This document shows positions 46,782 through 55,259 of a DNA stretch of 64,000 bases, piece after piece (the stretch's first letter is position 1; every line of letters begins with the position of its first letter). The notes under the pieces were generated by a model. The model was not told the DNA's origin and did no database searches. It saw only the letters and a program-made list of their open reading frames with translations. Source of the stretch: Pseudomonadota bacterium (GTDB lineage: Bacteria; Pseudomonadota; Gammaproteobacteria; Burkholderiales; JAKAFK01); contig JAKAFK010000001.1 in NCBI GenBank assembly GCA_021817985.1, positions 113,655 to 177,654 on the forward strand, in the 5' to 3' direction. Position numbers and translations under genes: made by a program.

Positions 46782-47084
46782 ATGCGTTAATTTTTGCCAC
46801 ACGGGTCAGGGGGCGCAATAAAATCTCGCGCCTTGGTCTTGCGCCCCTTATTGTCCACAATCTTGCGCCTTTTGTCTGCCACGCCTCGATGTCCTCGCCG
46901 GCGCGGGGCGCATGCCGCGGCACGGCATGGGTCGTGGGCGCAAAAAAATGCTAGAATTCACACACGCCGATGCGACAGAGCGGCACACGCCACACGCCGG
47001 CCATACGCACGAACCTACCCGCCGACGGGGAGGATGCGTCCTCGTCTCGTCCTAACTCCAATTCAAGATCCAGGGGGATGTATC
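46782..47084. other. Divergent regulatory gap between ABC operon and ppiB
   Basis: About 300 bp holding the presumed promoters of both units. TAGAATTCACAC near 46952 is an AT-rich point in front of ppiB. No gene seen. Confidence 0.4.
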
Positions 47085-47576
47085 ATGGTCCAAATGCACA
47101 CCGAGTTCGGCACCATCACGGTGGAACTGTATCCGGAGAAGGCACCGGCGACGGTGGAGAACTTCCTCGAATACGCGAAGAGCGGCTTCTACAACAACAC
47201 CATCTTCCACCGGGTGATCGACGGATTCATGATCCAGGGCGGCGGATTCGAACCGGGCATGACGCAGAAGGAGACGCGCGCGCCCGTCAAGAACGAGGCC
47301 GACAACGGGCTCAAGAACGAGCGCTACACCATCGCCATGGCGCGCACGCCCAATCCGCATTCGGCCACGGCGCAGTTCTTCATCAACGTCGCCGACAACG
47401 GCTTCCTCGATTACTCCGCGCCGACGCCGCAAGGCTGGGGCTACTGCGTCTTCGGCAAGGTGGTCGAGGGACAGGATGTCGTGGACCGCATCAAGAAGGT
47501 CAAGACCGGCTCCAAGGGCGGCCACCAGGACGTCCCGGTCGACGATGTCGTCATCACCAGCGTGGACGTGGTCTGA
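47085..47576 (+). CDS. ppiB: Peptidyl-prolyl cis-trans isomerase B (cyclophilin)
   Basis: 163 residues, matching cytosolic PpiB. Catalytic motifs [33 protein letters not shown] and [10 protein letters not shown] are intact. No signal peptide. The ATG at 47085 fits PpiB ([15 protein letters not shown]); the open frame reaches 46794. Followed at 51 bp by lpxH; this order (ppiB then lpxH, near cysS) is as in E. coli, although cysS lies several kilobases away here. Confidence 0.95.
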   Translation: MVQMHTEFGTITVELYPEKAPATVENFLEYAKSGFYNNTIFHRVIDGFMIQGGGFEPGMTQKETRAPVKNEADNGLKNERYTIAMARTPNPHSATAQFFINVADNGFLDYSAPTPQGWGYCVFGKVVEGQDVVDRIKKVKTGSKGGHQDVPVDDVVITSVDVV

Positions 47577-47627
47577 GCTCGCGCGCGGCCCGGTCGACAC
47601 CTCAGCGCACCGGCCGCAAGGCGTCCG

Positions 47628-48365
47628 ATGATGCGGCCCACGTTTTTTATCGCCGACTTGCACCTCTCGCCCGCGCATCCGGACACCTGCGAACATTTTT
47701 TTGCGTGGCTGAAGAAGGTCGCCTCCCGGGGCGAAGCCCTCTACATCCTGGGCGACCTGTTCGAGTACTGGGCGGGCGACGACGACCTTTCTTCGCCGTT
47801 CAACAGCGCCGTCGCGAGTGCCCTTCTGGCCCTCGCGCAGCAGGGAGTCAGGATATACGTGATGCACGGCAACCGGGACTTTCTCCTGGGCGAGGCGTTT
47901 GCCCGTGCATCAGGCGCCACTTTGTTGCCCGACCCCACGGCCATCGACCTTTACGGGACGCCGACGCTGCTTTCGCACGGGGATGTGTTCTGCACCGATG
48001 ACCGCGAATACGCCGCGTTCCGCGAGACGGTGCGCTCACTCGCCTGGCAGAATGCCTTTCTCGCCCGCCCCCTGTCCGAGCGGCGGGCCGTTGCCGAGGC
48101 GCTCAGGCAGAAAAGTCGGCAGGCGCAAGCCTCCAAAAGCGCCACGCTACTGGACGTCAACGTTGCGGAAATCGACCAGGCGCTGCACCACTCCGGCTGC
48201 ACGCGCCTCATCCATGGACACACTCACCGGCCGGCCCGGCACATCCACCGCGTCGAGGGCTCCAGCCGCGAACGCTGGGTGCTGGCAGACTGGTATGGGG
48301 ACGGCGGCTATCTCGTCTGCGAGGCGGGTGGATGCCGTCTACTGAACGTCGACACGGCGGCTTAG
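47628..48365 (+). CDS. lpxH: UDP-2,3-diacylglucosamine diphosphatase
   Basis: 245 residues. Calcineurin-like phosphoesterase that forms lipid X in lipid A synthesis. Metal motifs: FIADLHL (D, H), GDLFEYWAGDD, HGNRDFLLG, LSHGDVFCTDD and HGHTHRP. This set is diagnostic of LpxH rather than LpxI/LpxG. Two tandem Mets at the start make 47628 or 47631 equally likely. Peripheral inner-membrane enzyme; confirms a Gram-negative envelope. Confidence 0.94.
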   Translation: MMRPTFFIADLHLSPAHPDTCEHFFAWLKKVASRGEALYILGDLFEYWAGDDDLSSPFNSAVASALLALAQQGVRIYVMHGNRDFLLGEAFARASGATLLPDPTAIDLYGTPTLLSHGDVFCTDDREYAAFRETVRSLAWQNAFLARPLSERRAVAEALRQKSRQAQASKSATLLDVNVAEIDQALHHSGCTRLIHGHTHRPARHIHRVEGSSRERWVLADWYGDGGYLVCEAGGCRLLNVDTAA

Positions 48366-48511
48366 CGACCGCCCGGATCCTCGGCAATGCGGCCTGCCGA
48401 TCCTGGAAGAACAGGGCGCAGGCGCGGGACGCAAGCCCAGATGCGTTGAGGGTGTGAGGCGAAGTTCAGCCCTCTTTCCCCGCGGGAACGATCCAGGGGA
48501 GTCGATGCGTC

Positions 48512-49771
48512 CTACTTCGGAGCCGGCGCCTTCGCAGCAGGCGCCGGCGAGCGGCAGATGTCTTCGCGCAACCTGGCGACCTGGGCTCCGGGGGCAACGC
48601 CCAACTCCGTCCGCAGCGTCGCCTCAAGCGAGTCGAGGACCTCCAGGGCGCCGGAGCGGTCGCCCAGTTCCGCGAGAAGTGCCGCAAGCGACATGGCGTG
48701 CGTCTCCTGTACCGGGTCAAGGCGCACCAGCCGCCGTGCAGTGGACACGGCCTGCGTCAACTGCCCGTCCTCATGCTGGGCCTGCCACAACCGCTCGAAG
48801 AAGAGCGCCGTTTTGCGCTGAAAGAATGTCCGGGCGGAGGCAAGCCATTCCTCGAAACCGGGCACATCGGGCAGGCAAAACCCTTCCAGAAAAACGCCTC
48901 CGAGCGACTCGCAACAAGACTCGATCACCTCCTGTCGCCATGCCCTGGACGAAGCGCCATGATGCATCAGTCGCGACAGGGTCGCATCGGACAGCAACTC
49001 GAGGTCAACGGACAGATCCGGGATCGGCATCCAACTGATGGCCTCGCCGTTGCGCCGCAAGCAGCGCATCTCGCCGAACACCGCGGTCAGGTTGCTCAAG
49101 ACCTGGCGCAAATTGGTCCGGCCGACATGCGCTTCGCGCTCCGGCCACAACAGGTCGGCCAGCTTTTCTCGCGTCTGCCAGGTGCCGGCGTGGGTTGCGA
49201 GATAACCCAGCAGCGCGATCCCCTTGCGATACTTGATGCGGCCGACGAGATCCTCGCCGCCCACGACGATCCTGGCTCTGCCCAGCAGGTGAAGGCGAGC
49301 CGCTGGCGGAGCGGGCATGGGGGACGTCGACCCGCCGAGCGCGGCCGCCTCATGCAAGATCCGGCGCCGTGCGATCTGCAGGTAAGTGTCGTCGATGTTC
49401 AACGCATTGCGGACGCGCGCGTCGACAACGGCCGCGCGAAACGGCTTGGTGATGTAATCGACGGCGCCCACCTCGAATCCTTTGACTTCATCCATCTCAC
49501 CGGTCATGGCCGTGAGGAAGATCACCGGAATGGATTCGGTGCGGGGGTTCTCCTTGAGCCGCCGACACACCTCGTACCCGTCCATGCCGGGCATCATGAT
49601 GTCGAGCAGGATCAAGTCAGGCGGAGGGTCGGCTTGCGCAACGCGCAGGGCCTTTTCCCCGTTGGTCGCCACGCGGACGGTGTAATTCGTCCGCAGCACG
49701 CCCCCGAGAACCGTCAGATTCTCGGGAGAGTCGTCGACAATCAGGACGCTGCGCTTGCTCTGCTGGCCCAT
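48512..49771 (-). CDS. Response regulator with SARP/BTAD output domain
   Basis: 419 residues. A receiver domain (1-120) has Asp57 in LILLDIMMPG, acidic pocket IVDDS and Lys108 in ITKPF. After a Pro/Ala linker, a winged-helix (about 160-255, RKGIALLGYLATHAGTWQTREKLADLLWPE) and a bacterial transcriptional activation domain built of helical TPR-like repeats follow (about 265-405, DLSVDLELLSDATL..., ARRLVRLDPVQETHAMSLAALLAELGD). BTAD proteins of the DnrI/EmbR type are best known from actinobacteria; a receiver fusion in a proteobacterium is less usual. No histidine kinase is adjacent. The C-terminus is a short Ala/Pro/Lys tail. Confidence 0.85.
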   Translation of the reverse strand: MGQQSKRSVLIVDDSPENLTVLGGVLRTNYTVRVATNGEKALRVAQADPPPDLILLDIMMPGMDGYEVCRRLKENPRTESIPVIFLTAMTGEMDEVKGFEVGAVDYITKPFRAAVVDARVRNALNIDDTYLQIARRRILHEAAALGGSTSPMPAPPAARLHLLGRARIVVGGEDLVGRIKYRKGIALLGYLATHAGTWQTREKLADLLWPEREAHVGRTNLRQVLSNLTAVFGEMRCLRRNGEAISWMPIPDLSVDLELLSDATLSRLMHHGASSRAWRQEVIESCCESLGGVFLEGFCLPDVPGFEEWLASARTFFQRKTALFFERLWQAQHEDGQLTQAVSTARRLVRLDPVQETHAMSLAALLAELGDRSGALEVLDSLEATLRTELGVAPGAQVARLREDICRSPAPAAKAPAPK

Positions 49772-50233
49772 GTTCGTTCAATTTTTGCGGGCAAGTTCGT
49801 CGGGGGATCTGGGCTCCCGGCGCGAGCCGGCATCTCAATCGACGCGCAGCCGGCCTCTTTGCGCAGGCCAGTGTCTGCCGGCGAAGACGTCTTCTCCGAC
49901 AAGCCGTGGCCACCGCGCAAGGCGGCCCCGGCAACCCACACACATACACAGACAACCGGACCCGTTATTCCGTTTATACGTAGAATAATATACAGGATTC
50001 GCGAGACCCGGTGAGTTGTTTTGGGGGTCTTCTCACATCTCGGGGCGATAGGAAAGGCCCGCTCGACGGCAGGCGCCCCAACAGGCGGCGCGTTGTCGCG
50101 GCATGAGGCCTTTGGCACGCGACGGCATCCAATGCCCGGAACCCACGCCCGCTATTCGTGCCCGGCGCGATGCTGGGGGTTGCCGCCTAATGCCTGTCGG
50201 CGATGATGTCCGCCGGCGCACGGAGCCGGACCT
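49772..50233. other. Gene-free stretch between metZ and the receiver-SARP gene
   Basis: About 460 bp. An AT-rich island at about 49965-49998 (TTATACGTAGAATAATATAC) is the likeliest promoter for the receiver-SARP gene. The rest lacks features I recognise, including terminators. Confidence 0.4.
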
Positions 50234-51406
50234 TCAGGCAAGGCCCCGCTCGAGGTCGGCGATGATGTCGCCCACCGCCTCCAGGCCGACCGCAACACGC
50301 AGCAGCCCGTCGGTGACCCCCGCCGCATCCCGCTGCTCCTGCGAGATACGCCCGTGCGTCGTGCTCGCAGGATGCGTGATCGTCGTCTTGGTATCCCCCA
50401 GGTTGGCGGTGATGGAAATCATCTGCGTCTGGTCCACGACACGCCAGGCCGCATCCTTGCCCCCCTTGACCTCGAATGAGACGATTCCCCCGCCGGAGCG
50501 TTGCTGCGCCATGGCCAAGACATGCTGCGGGTGTGAGGCGAGGCCGGGATAGTAGACACGCCCCACCTTGGGGTGGCTCTCCAGCCAGGACGCCAGGGCC
50601 AGTGCATTGTGCGAGTGCGCCTCCATGCGCAGCTTCAGCGTCTCCAGGCCCTTGAGGATCACCCAGGCGTTGAATGCACTCAGAGTCGGCCCCGCCGTGC
50701 GCAGAAAGCCGAAGACCCCATCCATCAGCTCGCGCCGCCCCAGCACCGCGCCTCCCAGCACCCTGCCCTGCCCGTCGAGGTACTTGGTCGCGGAATGAAT
50801 GACGATGTCGGCGCCCAGATCCAGCGGACGCTGCAGGATCGGCGTGCAAAAGCAGTTGTCCACCGCCAGCCAGGCATTCGATCGGTGGGCGAGCGCCGAC
50901 AGACTGCGCAAGTCCCCGACCTCAGTCAGCGGGTTGGAGGGTGTCTCGACGAACAGCAGCTTGGTGTTGGGCCGCATCGCGGCTTCCCACTCCGACACAT
51001 CGCTGAGCGAGACGAACGTGGTGTCGACGCCGAAGCGCTTGAGAATGTTGTTCAGCAACTGCACGGTCGAGCCAAAGATGCTGCGCGAGGCCACGATATG
51101 GTCGCCTGCGGAGAGCAACCCCATCACGCACGACAGAATGGCCGACATGCCCGAGGCGGTCGCGACACACCGTTCCGCGCCCTCCAGGGCGGCGAGGCGC
51201 TCCTCGAAAGTGGTCACGGTCGGGTTGGTGAAACGTGCGTAGATATTGCCGGGCTGCGCTCCCGAGAAGCGCGCGGCGGCCTGCGCCGCGCTTTCGAAAA
51301 CGAAGCTCGAGGTCAAGAAAAGCGCCTCGGAGTGTTCATTGAACTGGCTGCGGTGAATGCCCGCCCGCACGGCCAGCGTCTCCAGCTCAAAGTCATCAGA
51401 CGGCAT
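50234..51406 (-). CDS. metZ: O-succinylhomoserine sulfhydrylase
   Basis: 390 residues; PLP enzyme of the Cys/Met metabolism family that makes homocysteine from O-succinylhomoserine and sulfide. Lys208 in HSATKYLDG binds PLP; YARFTNPTV, SGMSAI, SRSIFGST and the GDTKTTITHPASTTH region are typical of MetZ, rather than MetB or MetY. Direct sulfhydrylation suits a sulfide-rich metabolism. No SAM riboswitch is visible upstream. Lone gene. Confidence 0.93.
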   Translation of the reverse strand: MPSDDFELETLAVRAGIHRSQFNEHSEALFLTSSFVFESAAQAAARFSGAQPGNIYARFTNPTVTTFEERLAALEGAERCVATASGMSAILSCVMGLLSAGDHIVASRSIFGSTVQLLNNILKRFGVDTTFVSLSDVSEWEAAMRPNTKLLFVETPSNPLTEVGDLRSLSALAHRSNAWLAVDNCFCTPILQRPLDLGADIVIHSATKYLDGQGRVLGGAVLGRRELMDGVFGFLRTAGPTLSAFNAWVILKGLETLKLRMEAHSHNALALASWLESHPKVGRVYYPGLASHPQHVLAMAQQRSGGGIVSFEVKGGKDAAWRVVDQTQMISITANLGDTKTTITHPASTTHGRISQEQRDAAGVTDGLLRVAVGLEAVGDIIADLERGLA

Positions 51407-51904
51407 GAGGGACCCCTGTCAAAACATACGCCAAACGTGGCCGTTGCCCGCCACGGTTTCGGTGACTGCGCAATTGCCCTATCCCTGTCCGGCGCGAAGC
51501 GCGCCATTCAGCGACCTAAATGATGCCCGCTAAGGTAGCAGCAATGCGCCGCCTCTTGCAACAGGATCGTCGGTGCGCGCATTCGACGGGCCAACACGTT
51601 GCGCCGAGGATGCACAGGCGAACGCCGAAGCCCTCGCGGCGCGCGGGCGCGTGTTCTCCGCCTACGATAATGGGGCCTTCCCTCCGCAGCCGGGTCATCA
51701 CCGAGGCCGGCAGAGACCTCACCACAGTCCTGCTGCCCGACGCGGGCTGGGCCAGCCCAGGCCGCCGCGTTCAAGTCCGGCGAGCCTTGGCCGTTAATCC
51801 TGTTTGTCTATTCCGTGCAAGGTGTGCAACGGCGCATACCCCCGGCCCGCGACGGCGCTGCCTGCGGCCGGGCCTTGGGCGCCTGGTGCCACCGAAGACC
51901 GAGC
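51407..51904. other. Gene-free stretch upstream of metZ and the Mla-like operon
   Basis: About 500 bp between divergent units. It must contain both promoters. I searched by eye for SAM-I, SAM-II and SAH riboswitch cores and found none. ORFs here have random composition. Confidence 0.4.
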
Positions 51905-52672
51905 ATGGCAACACCCACCCGCGACAACGCGTTCAATCCAATCTCGCGCCAGGACGGCTACTATAGCCTGCTCATGGCGGCCGCCAAGCGGGGGAGCGCC
52001 TTCCGCGCCTGGCCCACGCGCGCCGTCCTGATGAAACAGATTTACTTCACCGGCGTTCAGGCGGTGCTCCCGGTGGCGCTGCTCGCAATGATCACGGGCA
52101 CGCTCGTCATTTCCGAGATGACCAGCGTGCTGGGGATCAACACCGCGTTCACCACCAAGGTGCTCCTATGGATCGTCATACGGGAGCTCGGCCCGCTGCT
52201 CGCGGCCATCGTCATCATTGCCCGCTCCAGCACGGCCATCATTGCCGAACTGGCCCTGATGCGGATCAATGGTGAAATTTCCGCGCTCTACGCCATGGGG
52301 GTCGACCCGACGGGCTACCTGCTGGTGCCCCGCCTGATCGGCGTCACCCTGTGCGTGGCCATCCTGAGCATCTATTTCATCGCCACCGCCACCTTGGGCG
52401 GCATGCTGATGAGCGCGCTCTTTCAGGCCGTGCCTGTGTACCGCCTGGCGGACCAGTTTCTTGCGATGGCCAACCCCTGGGAGCTCGGTTACGCCGTGCT
52501 CAAGAGCACCGTGTTCGGGGTCGTGATTGCGACGGTGGCCTGCTATCACGGCTGGAATGTCTCACAGAGCGTCAACGCCATTCCCCAGGTCGTCACCCAG
52601 GGGGTCATGAGGAGCATCTTCCTCGTTTTCTTGCTCGATGCGCTGTTCGCCTATGCCCTGTTCAGACTCTGA
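51905..52672 (+). CDS. mlaE: MlaE-like ABC transporter permease
   Basis: 255 residues with about five or six membrane helices, family MlaE/TTG2B. Recognisable parts are QIYFTGVQAVLPVALLAMI, IRELGPLLAAIVIIARS (the Mla coupling-helix region), AELALMRINGEISALYAMGVDP and YLLVPRLIGV. MlaE and MlaF move phospholipids with MlaD in the inner membrane. It starts at ATG 51905; the frame upstream is open to 51815. First gene of a four-gene operon with an ATPase-like gene, an MCE protein and a lipoprotein. N-terminus is 20-30 residues longer than E. coli MlaE. Confidence 0.88.
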   Translation: MATPTRDNAFNPISRQDGYYSLLMAAAKRGSAFRAWPTRAVLMKQIYFTGVQAVLPVALLAMITGTLVISEMTSVLGINTAFTTKVLLWIVIRELGPLLAAIVIIARSSTAIIAELALMRINGEISALYAMGVDPTGYLLVPRLIGVTLCVAILSIYFIATATLGGMLMSALFQAVPVYRLADQFLAMANPWELGYAVLKSTVFGVVIATVACYHGWNVSQSVNAIPQVVTQGVMRSIFLVFLLDALFAYALFRL

Positions 52673-52684
52673 AGGCGCGCTACC

Positions 52685-53320
52685 ATGAGCCCGTCCACGC
52701 CGACCGCTGCATGCCGAAGCGAGGAATGCCTGGTTGCCTGCGCGCTGGATGGGGCAGCCTTCGAACTGCGTCCCGGGACGACGCGGGAGGTTCGTCTCGC
52801 GACCCCGGAAGACAAGGCACGCGTGATGGACACCCTCTTCGGCCTGCGCCCGGTGCGCCCAGGGGAACTGAGCCTGTTCGGGCGAGATGCCGCCGATCTG
52901 GCGCCGGACGAGCGGCTCGCGCTCAATCGGCGGCTGGCCGCCGTCTTCGCGGAGGGCGGATTGATCAGCAATCTCAAGGTATGGGAAAACCTGGTGCTGC
53001 CGGCCTGCTGGGCCTCCCGCACCGGGCCTTCGCCGTTCGAGGCGGAAGCTCTCGAGCTCTTCGACGATCTCGGGCTCGACGCGGACCTCGCGGGTCGCCT
53101 GCCCAGCCGCCTGACATGCTTTGAGCGCAAGGCGATCGCCTTCGTCCGCGGGCTCCTCACCCATCCGGATGCAATGGTGTTCGACTCGGTGCTGGAACAC
53201 TTGAGCGAAGAAGAGCGGCGACGGGCCGCTCGCTTCGAGGAATTATTTCGGGCGCGCTGTATGCGAGGGGCCATCTTGCGCATCGAAGTGGCCCACGCAC
53301 GCGCAGGACATCACGCATGA
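52685..53320 (+). CDS. MlaF-like ABC ATPase homologue with degenerate catalytic motifs
   Basis: 211 residues in the mlaF position. It aligns with MlaF by order of elements: ELRPGTTREVRL, then a Walker A position reading LATPEDKAR (39-46) instead of GxxGxGK[ST]; a Q-loop FAEGGLISNLKVWENLVLP in which the Gln of FQSGAL is Ala; a signature LTCFERKA where LSGGM is expected (143-150); and a Walker B AMVFDSVLEHL (163-173) in which Glu is Ser. ATP hydrolysis by this chain is therefore unlikely. The overall length is also about 55 residues shorter than MlaF, missing the C-terminal part. Its stop overlaps the next gene (ATGA). The frame is fully open and codon use is normal, so it looks selected rather than decayed. 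Confidence 0.8.
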   Translation: MSPSTPTAACRSEECLVACALDGAAFELRPGTTREVRLATPEDKARVMDTLFGLRPVRPGELSLFGRDAADLAPDERLALNRRLAAVFAEGGLISNLKVWENLVLPACWASRTGPSPFEAEALELFDDLGLDADLAGRLPSRLTCFERKAIAFVRGLLTHPDAMVFDSVLEHLSEEERRRAARFEELFRARCMRGAILRIEVAHARAGHHA

Positions 53321-54324
53321 GCCTGTTCCAAGACAGCGATCGGCGATTCGCCGCCTTGCGACGCAAGACATGGCTCTTTTTCGTGCCTGCGCTCGCCGGC
53401 CTCTTTGCGGTCATCGTGCTGATCGGGATTCGCCAGAATCTCTTCACGCCGAAGACCAACCTGTTCTTCGTGGTGCCCACGGCGACCGGCTTGACGCGCG
53501 GCATGCCGGTGGATCTCCTCGGCTTTGGCGTCGGCGACGTCAAAGACATGAGGTTTGAGCCTGGACCCCGCATCCAGGTCGAGCTGTCCGTCGAGACCCG
53601 CTATCTGCGCTATATCCCGGCGGATTCCACGGCGCGCTTGAGCCAGGAAGGGCTGCTGTCCGACAATGCCATCGAACTGGTTCCGGGCCCCGAAAAATCA
53701 GTGCCGATTTCCGCGGGCGGAACCTTGCGCTTCGCACGGGAAGACAGCCTCGCCACCATCGCCAAGCGTCTGAATCGGGAGCTGACGCCCATCTTGCGCA
53801 ATGCGCGGGGCATCACGAACGCCCTCAACGACCCCAACGGCGATTTCAGGCAATCGTTGCACGAGCTCAAGACCCTGGCTGCGGGCCTGGCACAATCCAA
53901 TCGAGACCTCCAGGCGCTGCTGGTCAGCAGCCGGATCGCCGTGAACGACACGAACGCCCGCACGGCCCGGCTGCTCTCGCGTGCGACTGGCACGCTCCGC
54001 CAAGTCGACGAGACGATTCGCGTCGTGTCGACGGCCACGCCACCGCTCGTCCGGCAAAGCCGCGTGCTCGTCGAGCATGCGGCTGCGGCATCCGCGAAAG
54101 CGGACGGACTCATGAGCCGCCTGGTCACGCAGGTCCCTCCGATGCTGAGCGACAGCCGTGGGCTCGTGGACGCTTCCCGGAGCCTTCTCAACGGTGCCGA
54201 AGGCAGCTGGCCCTTCGACCGCTGGGTGCATCCGCGGCGAAGCCAGACCTTGCCCATCGACAGCGTCGACGGGCTGGACGAGTGGGCACCCACGACGCGC
54301 CCTGGGCGGGAGCCAGGCCGATGA
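53317..54324 (+). CDS. mlaD: MlaD-like MCE domain protein
   Basis: 335 residues. One N-terminal membrane helix (LFFVPALAGLFAVIVLIGI, about 21-39) and one MCE domain (about 45-130, FFVVPTATGLTRGMPVDLLGFGVGDV), then a long helical region (about 150-300) that may extend into the periplasm, as in longer MCE proteins. The C-terminus is Pro/Arg-rich. Hexameric MCE proteins carry lipids between membranes. Longer than E. coli MlaD (183). It begins within the stop of the ATPase-like gene and its own stop overlaps the next start, so expression of these three is coupled. Confidence 0.9.
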   Translation: MSLFQDSDRRFAALRRKTWLFFVPALAGLFAVIVLIGIRQNLFTPKTNLFFVVPTATGLTRGMPVDLLGFGVGDVKDMRFEPGPRIQVELSVETRYLRYIPADSTARLSQEGLLSDNAIELVPGPEKSVPISAGGTLRFAREDSLATIAKRLNRELTPILRNARGITNALNDPNGDFRQSLHELKTLAAGLAQSNRDLQALLVSSRIAVNDTNARTARLLSRATGTLRQVDETIRVVSTATPPLVRQSRVLVEHAAAASAKADGLMSRLVTQVPPMLSDSRGLVDASRSLLNGAEGSWPFDRWVHPRRSQTLPIDSVDGLDEWAPTTRPGREPGR

Positions 54325-55202
54325 GCGGGACCTGGCGGGGCACTATGCCTCCTCTCATTCGGCGCATGCTGTGGCTGGCAGCGCTCCTGCCGATGGGCTG
54401 CGCCGCCCCCGCCACCCCACCTTCCGCCCTCGAAGCCCAAGGCGTCGCGCTCAACCACCGCGCGGGCCAGGCATATGCCGAGGGCGACTTTCCGCGCGCG
54501 GTGACCCTCTATCGGCAGTCGCTGCAGGCTGACCGGGCCATCGAGAATACCGACGGCATCGCCGCCGACCTGCTTGATCTTGCGACGGTCTATCGGCAAA
54601 CCGGCGACCGGGCGGCGGCACGCGCGTGTCTTGCACCGCTCGTCAACGCGCACGGCTTGCCCTTCTCGGCCTCGCGACGCGCCGACGCAAGCCTCCTGCA
54701 AGCCCTGCTGGATCTGGACGAGGAGAAGACGCGCCCCGCCGCGCTCTGGCTTATGCGCGCCCGCGCATACTGCCGGCCCCGATGCCGCGTGCTGGGCACG
54801 CTGCTCAATGCACAGGCCGCCCTTGCCTTGGCACAAGGCGACGCCGCGAGCGCCCACGATCTGGCCGCGCGGGCATTGCACGAGAATCGGGCGCAGGGAA
54901 ACGATCAGGAAACGGCGCGTTCGCTTCGTCTGCTGGCGGCCACCGAGCCGGGCCAAGCCCGTCAGGCCCTGATGCCCCTTGGGCAGGCGCTTAGGCTGGA
55001 CAAGCAAGCCGGCTTTCCGACGGGCATTTTCCTCGATCTGATGGGTCTTGGGGAGGCCAACGAACGGGGCGGCGCATGGCCCGCCGCGAAAGCGTATTAC
55101 CTGCGCGCGCTGGCGGTCGCCCAAGCCATCGGCAACGCCACCCAGGCCGACGAGGCACGCGCGCGGCTCAGTGCGCTCGGCAGACGCATCCGACGTCCAT
55201 AA
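54321..55202 (+). CDS. TPR-containing lipoprotein of the Mla-like operon
   Basis: 293 residues starting inside the mlaD stop codon (ATGA). Signal sequence RRMLWLAALLPMGCAA contains a lipobox (LPMGC), so an outer- or inner-membrane lipoprotein is predicted. The rest is a run of TPR-like helix pairs: HRAGQAYAEGDFPRAVTLYR, GIAADLLDLATVYRQTGDRA, LLNAQAALALAQGDAASAHD, and near the end AYYLRALAVAQAIGNATQADEA. It takes the place usually held by mlaC/mlaB in Mla operons. A scaffold for the transporter is possible. Confidence 0.85.
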   Translation: MSGTWRGTMPPLIRRMLWLAALLPMGCAAPATPPSALEAQGVALNHRAGQAYAEGDFPRAVTLYRQSLQADRAIENTDGIAADLLDLATVYRQTGDRAAARACLAPLVNAHGLPFSASRRADASLLQALLDLDEEKTRPAALWLMRARAYCRPRCRVLGTLLNAQAALALAQGDAASAHDLAARALHENRAQGNDQETARSLRLLAATEPGQARQALMPLGQALRLDKQAGFPTGIFLDLMGLGEANERGGAWPAAKAYYLRALAVAQAIGNATQADEARARLSALGRRIRRP

Positions 55203-55259
55203 GCCTCAGCGTGCCCCCGCGGAACGGCACCGCTGGGCCGCGCCCCGATGCCTTCGCCC

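Noticed and set aside
51407..51540. Possible SAM or SAH riboswitch upstream of metZ
   Set aside because: No conserved SAM-I, SAM-II or SAH core could be recognised by eye; a covariance-model search would be the proper test.
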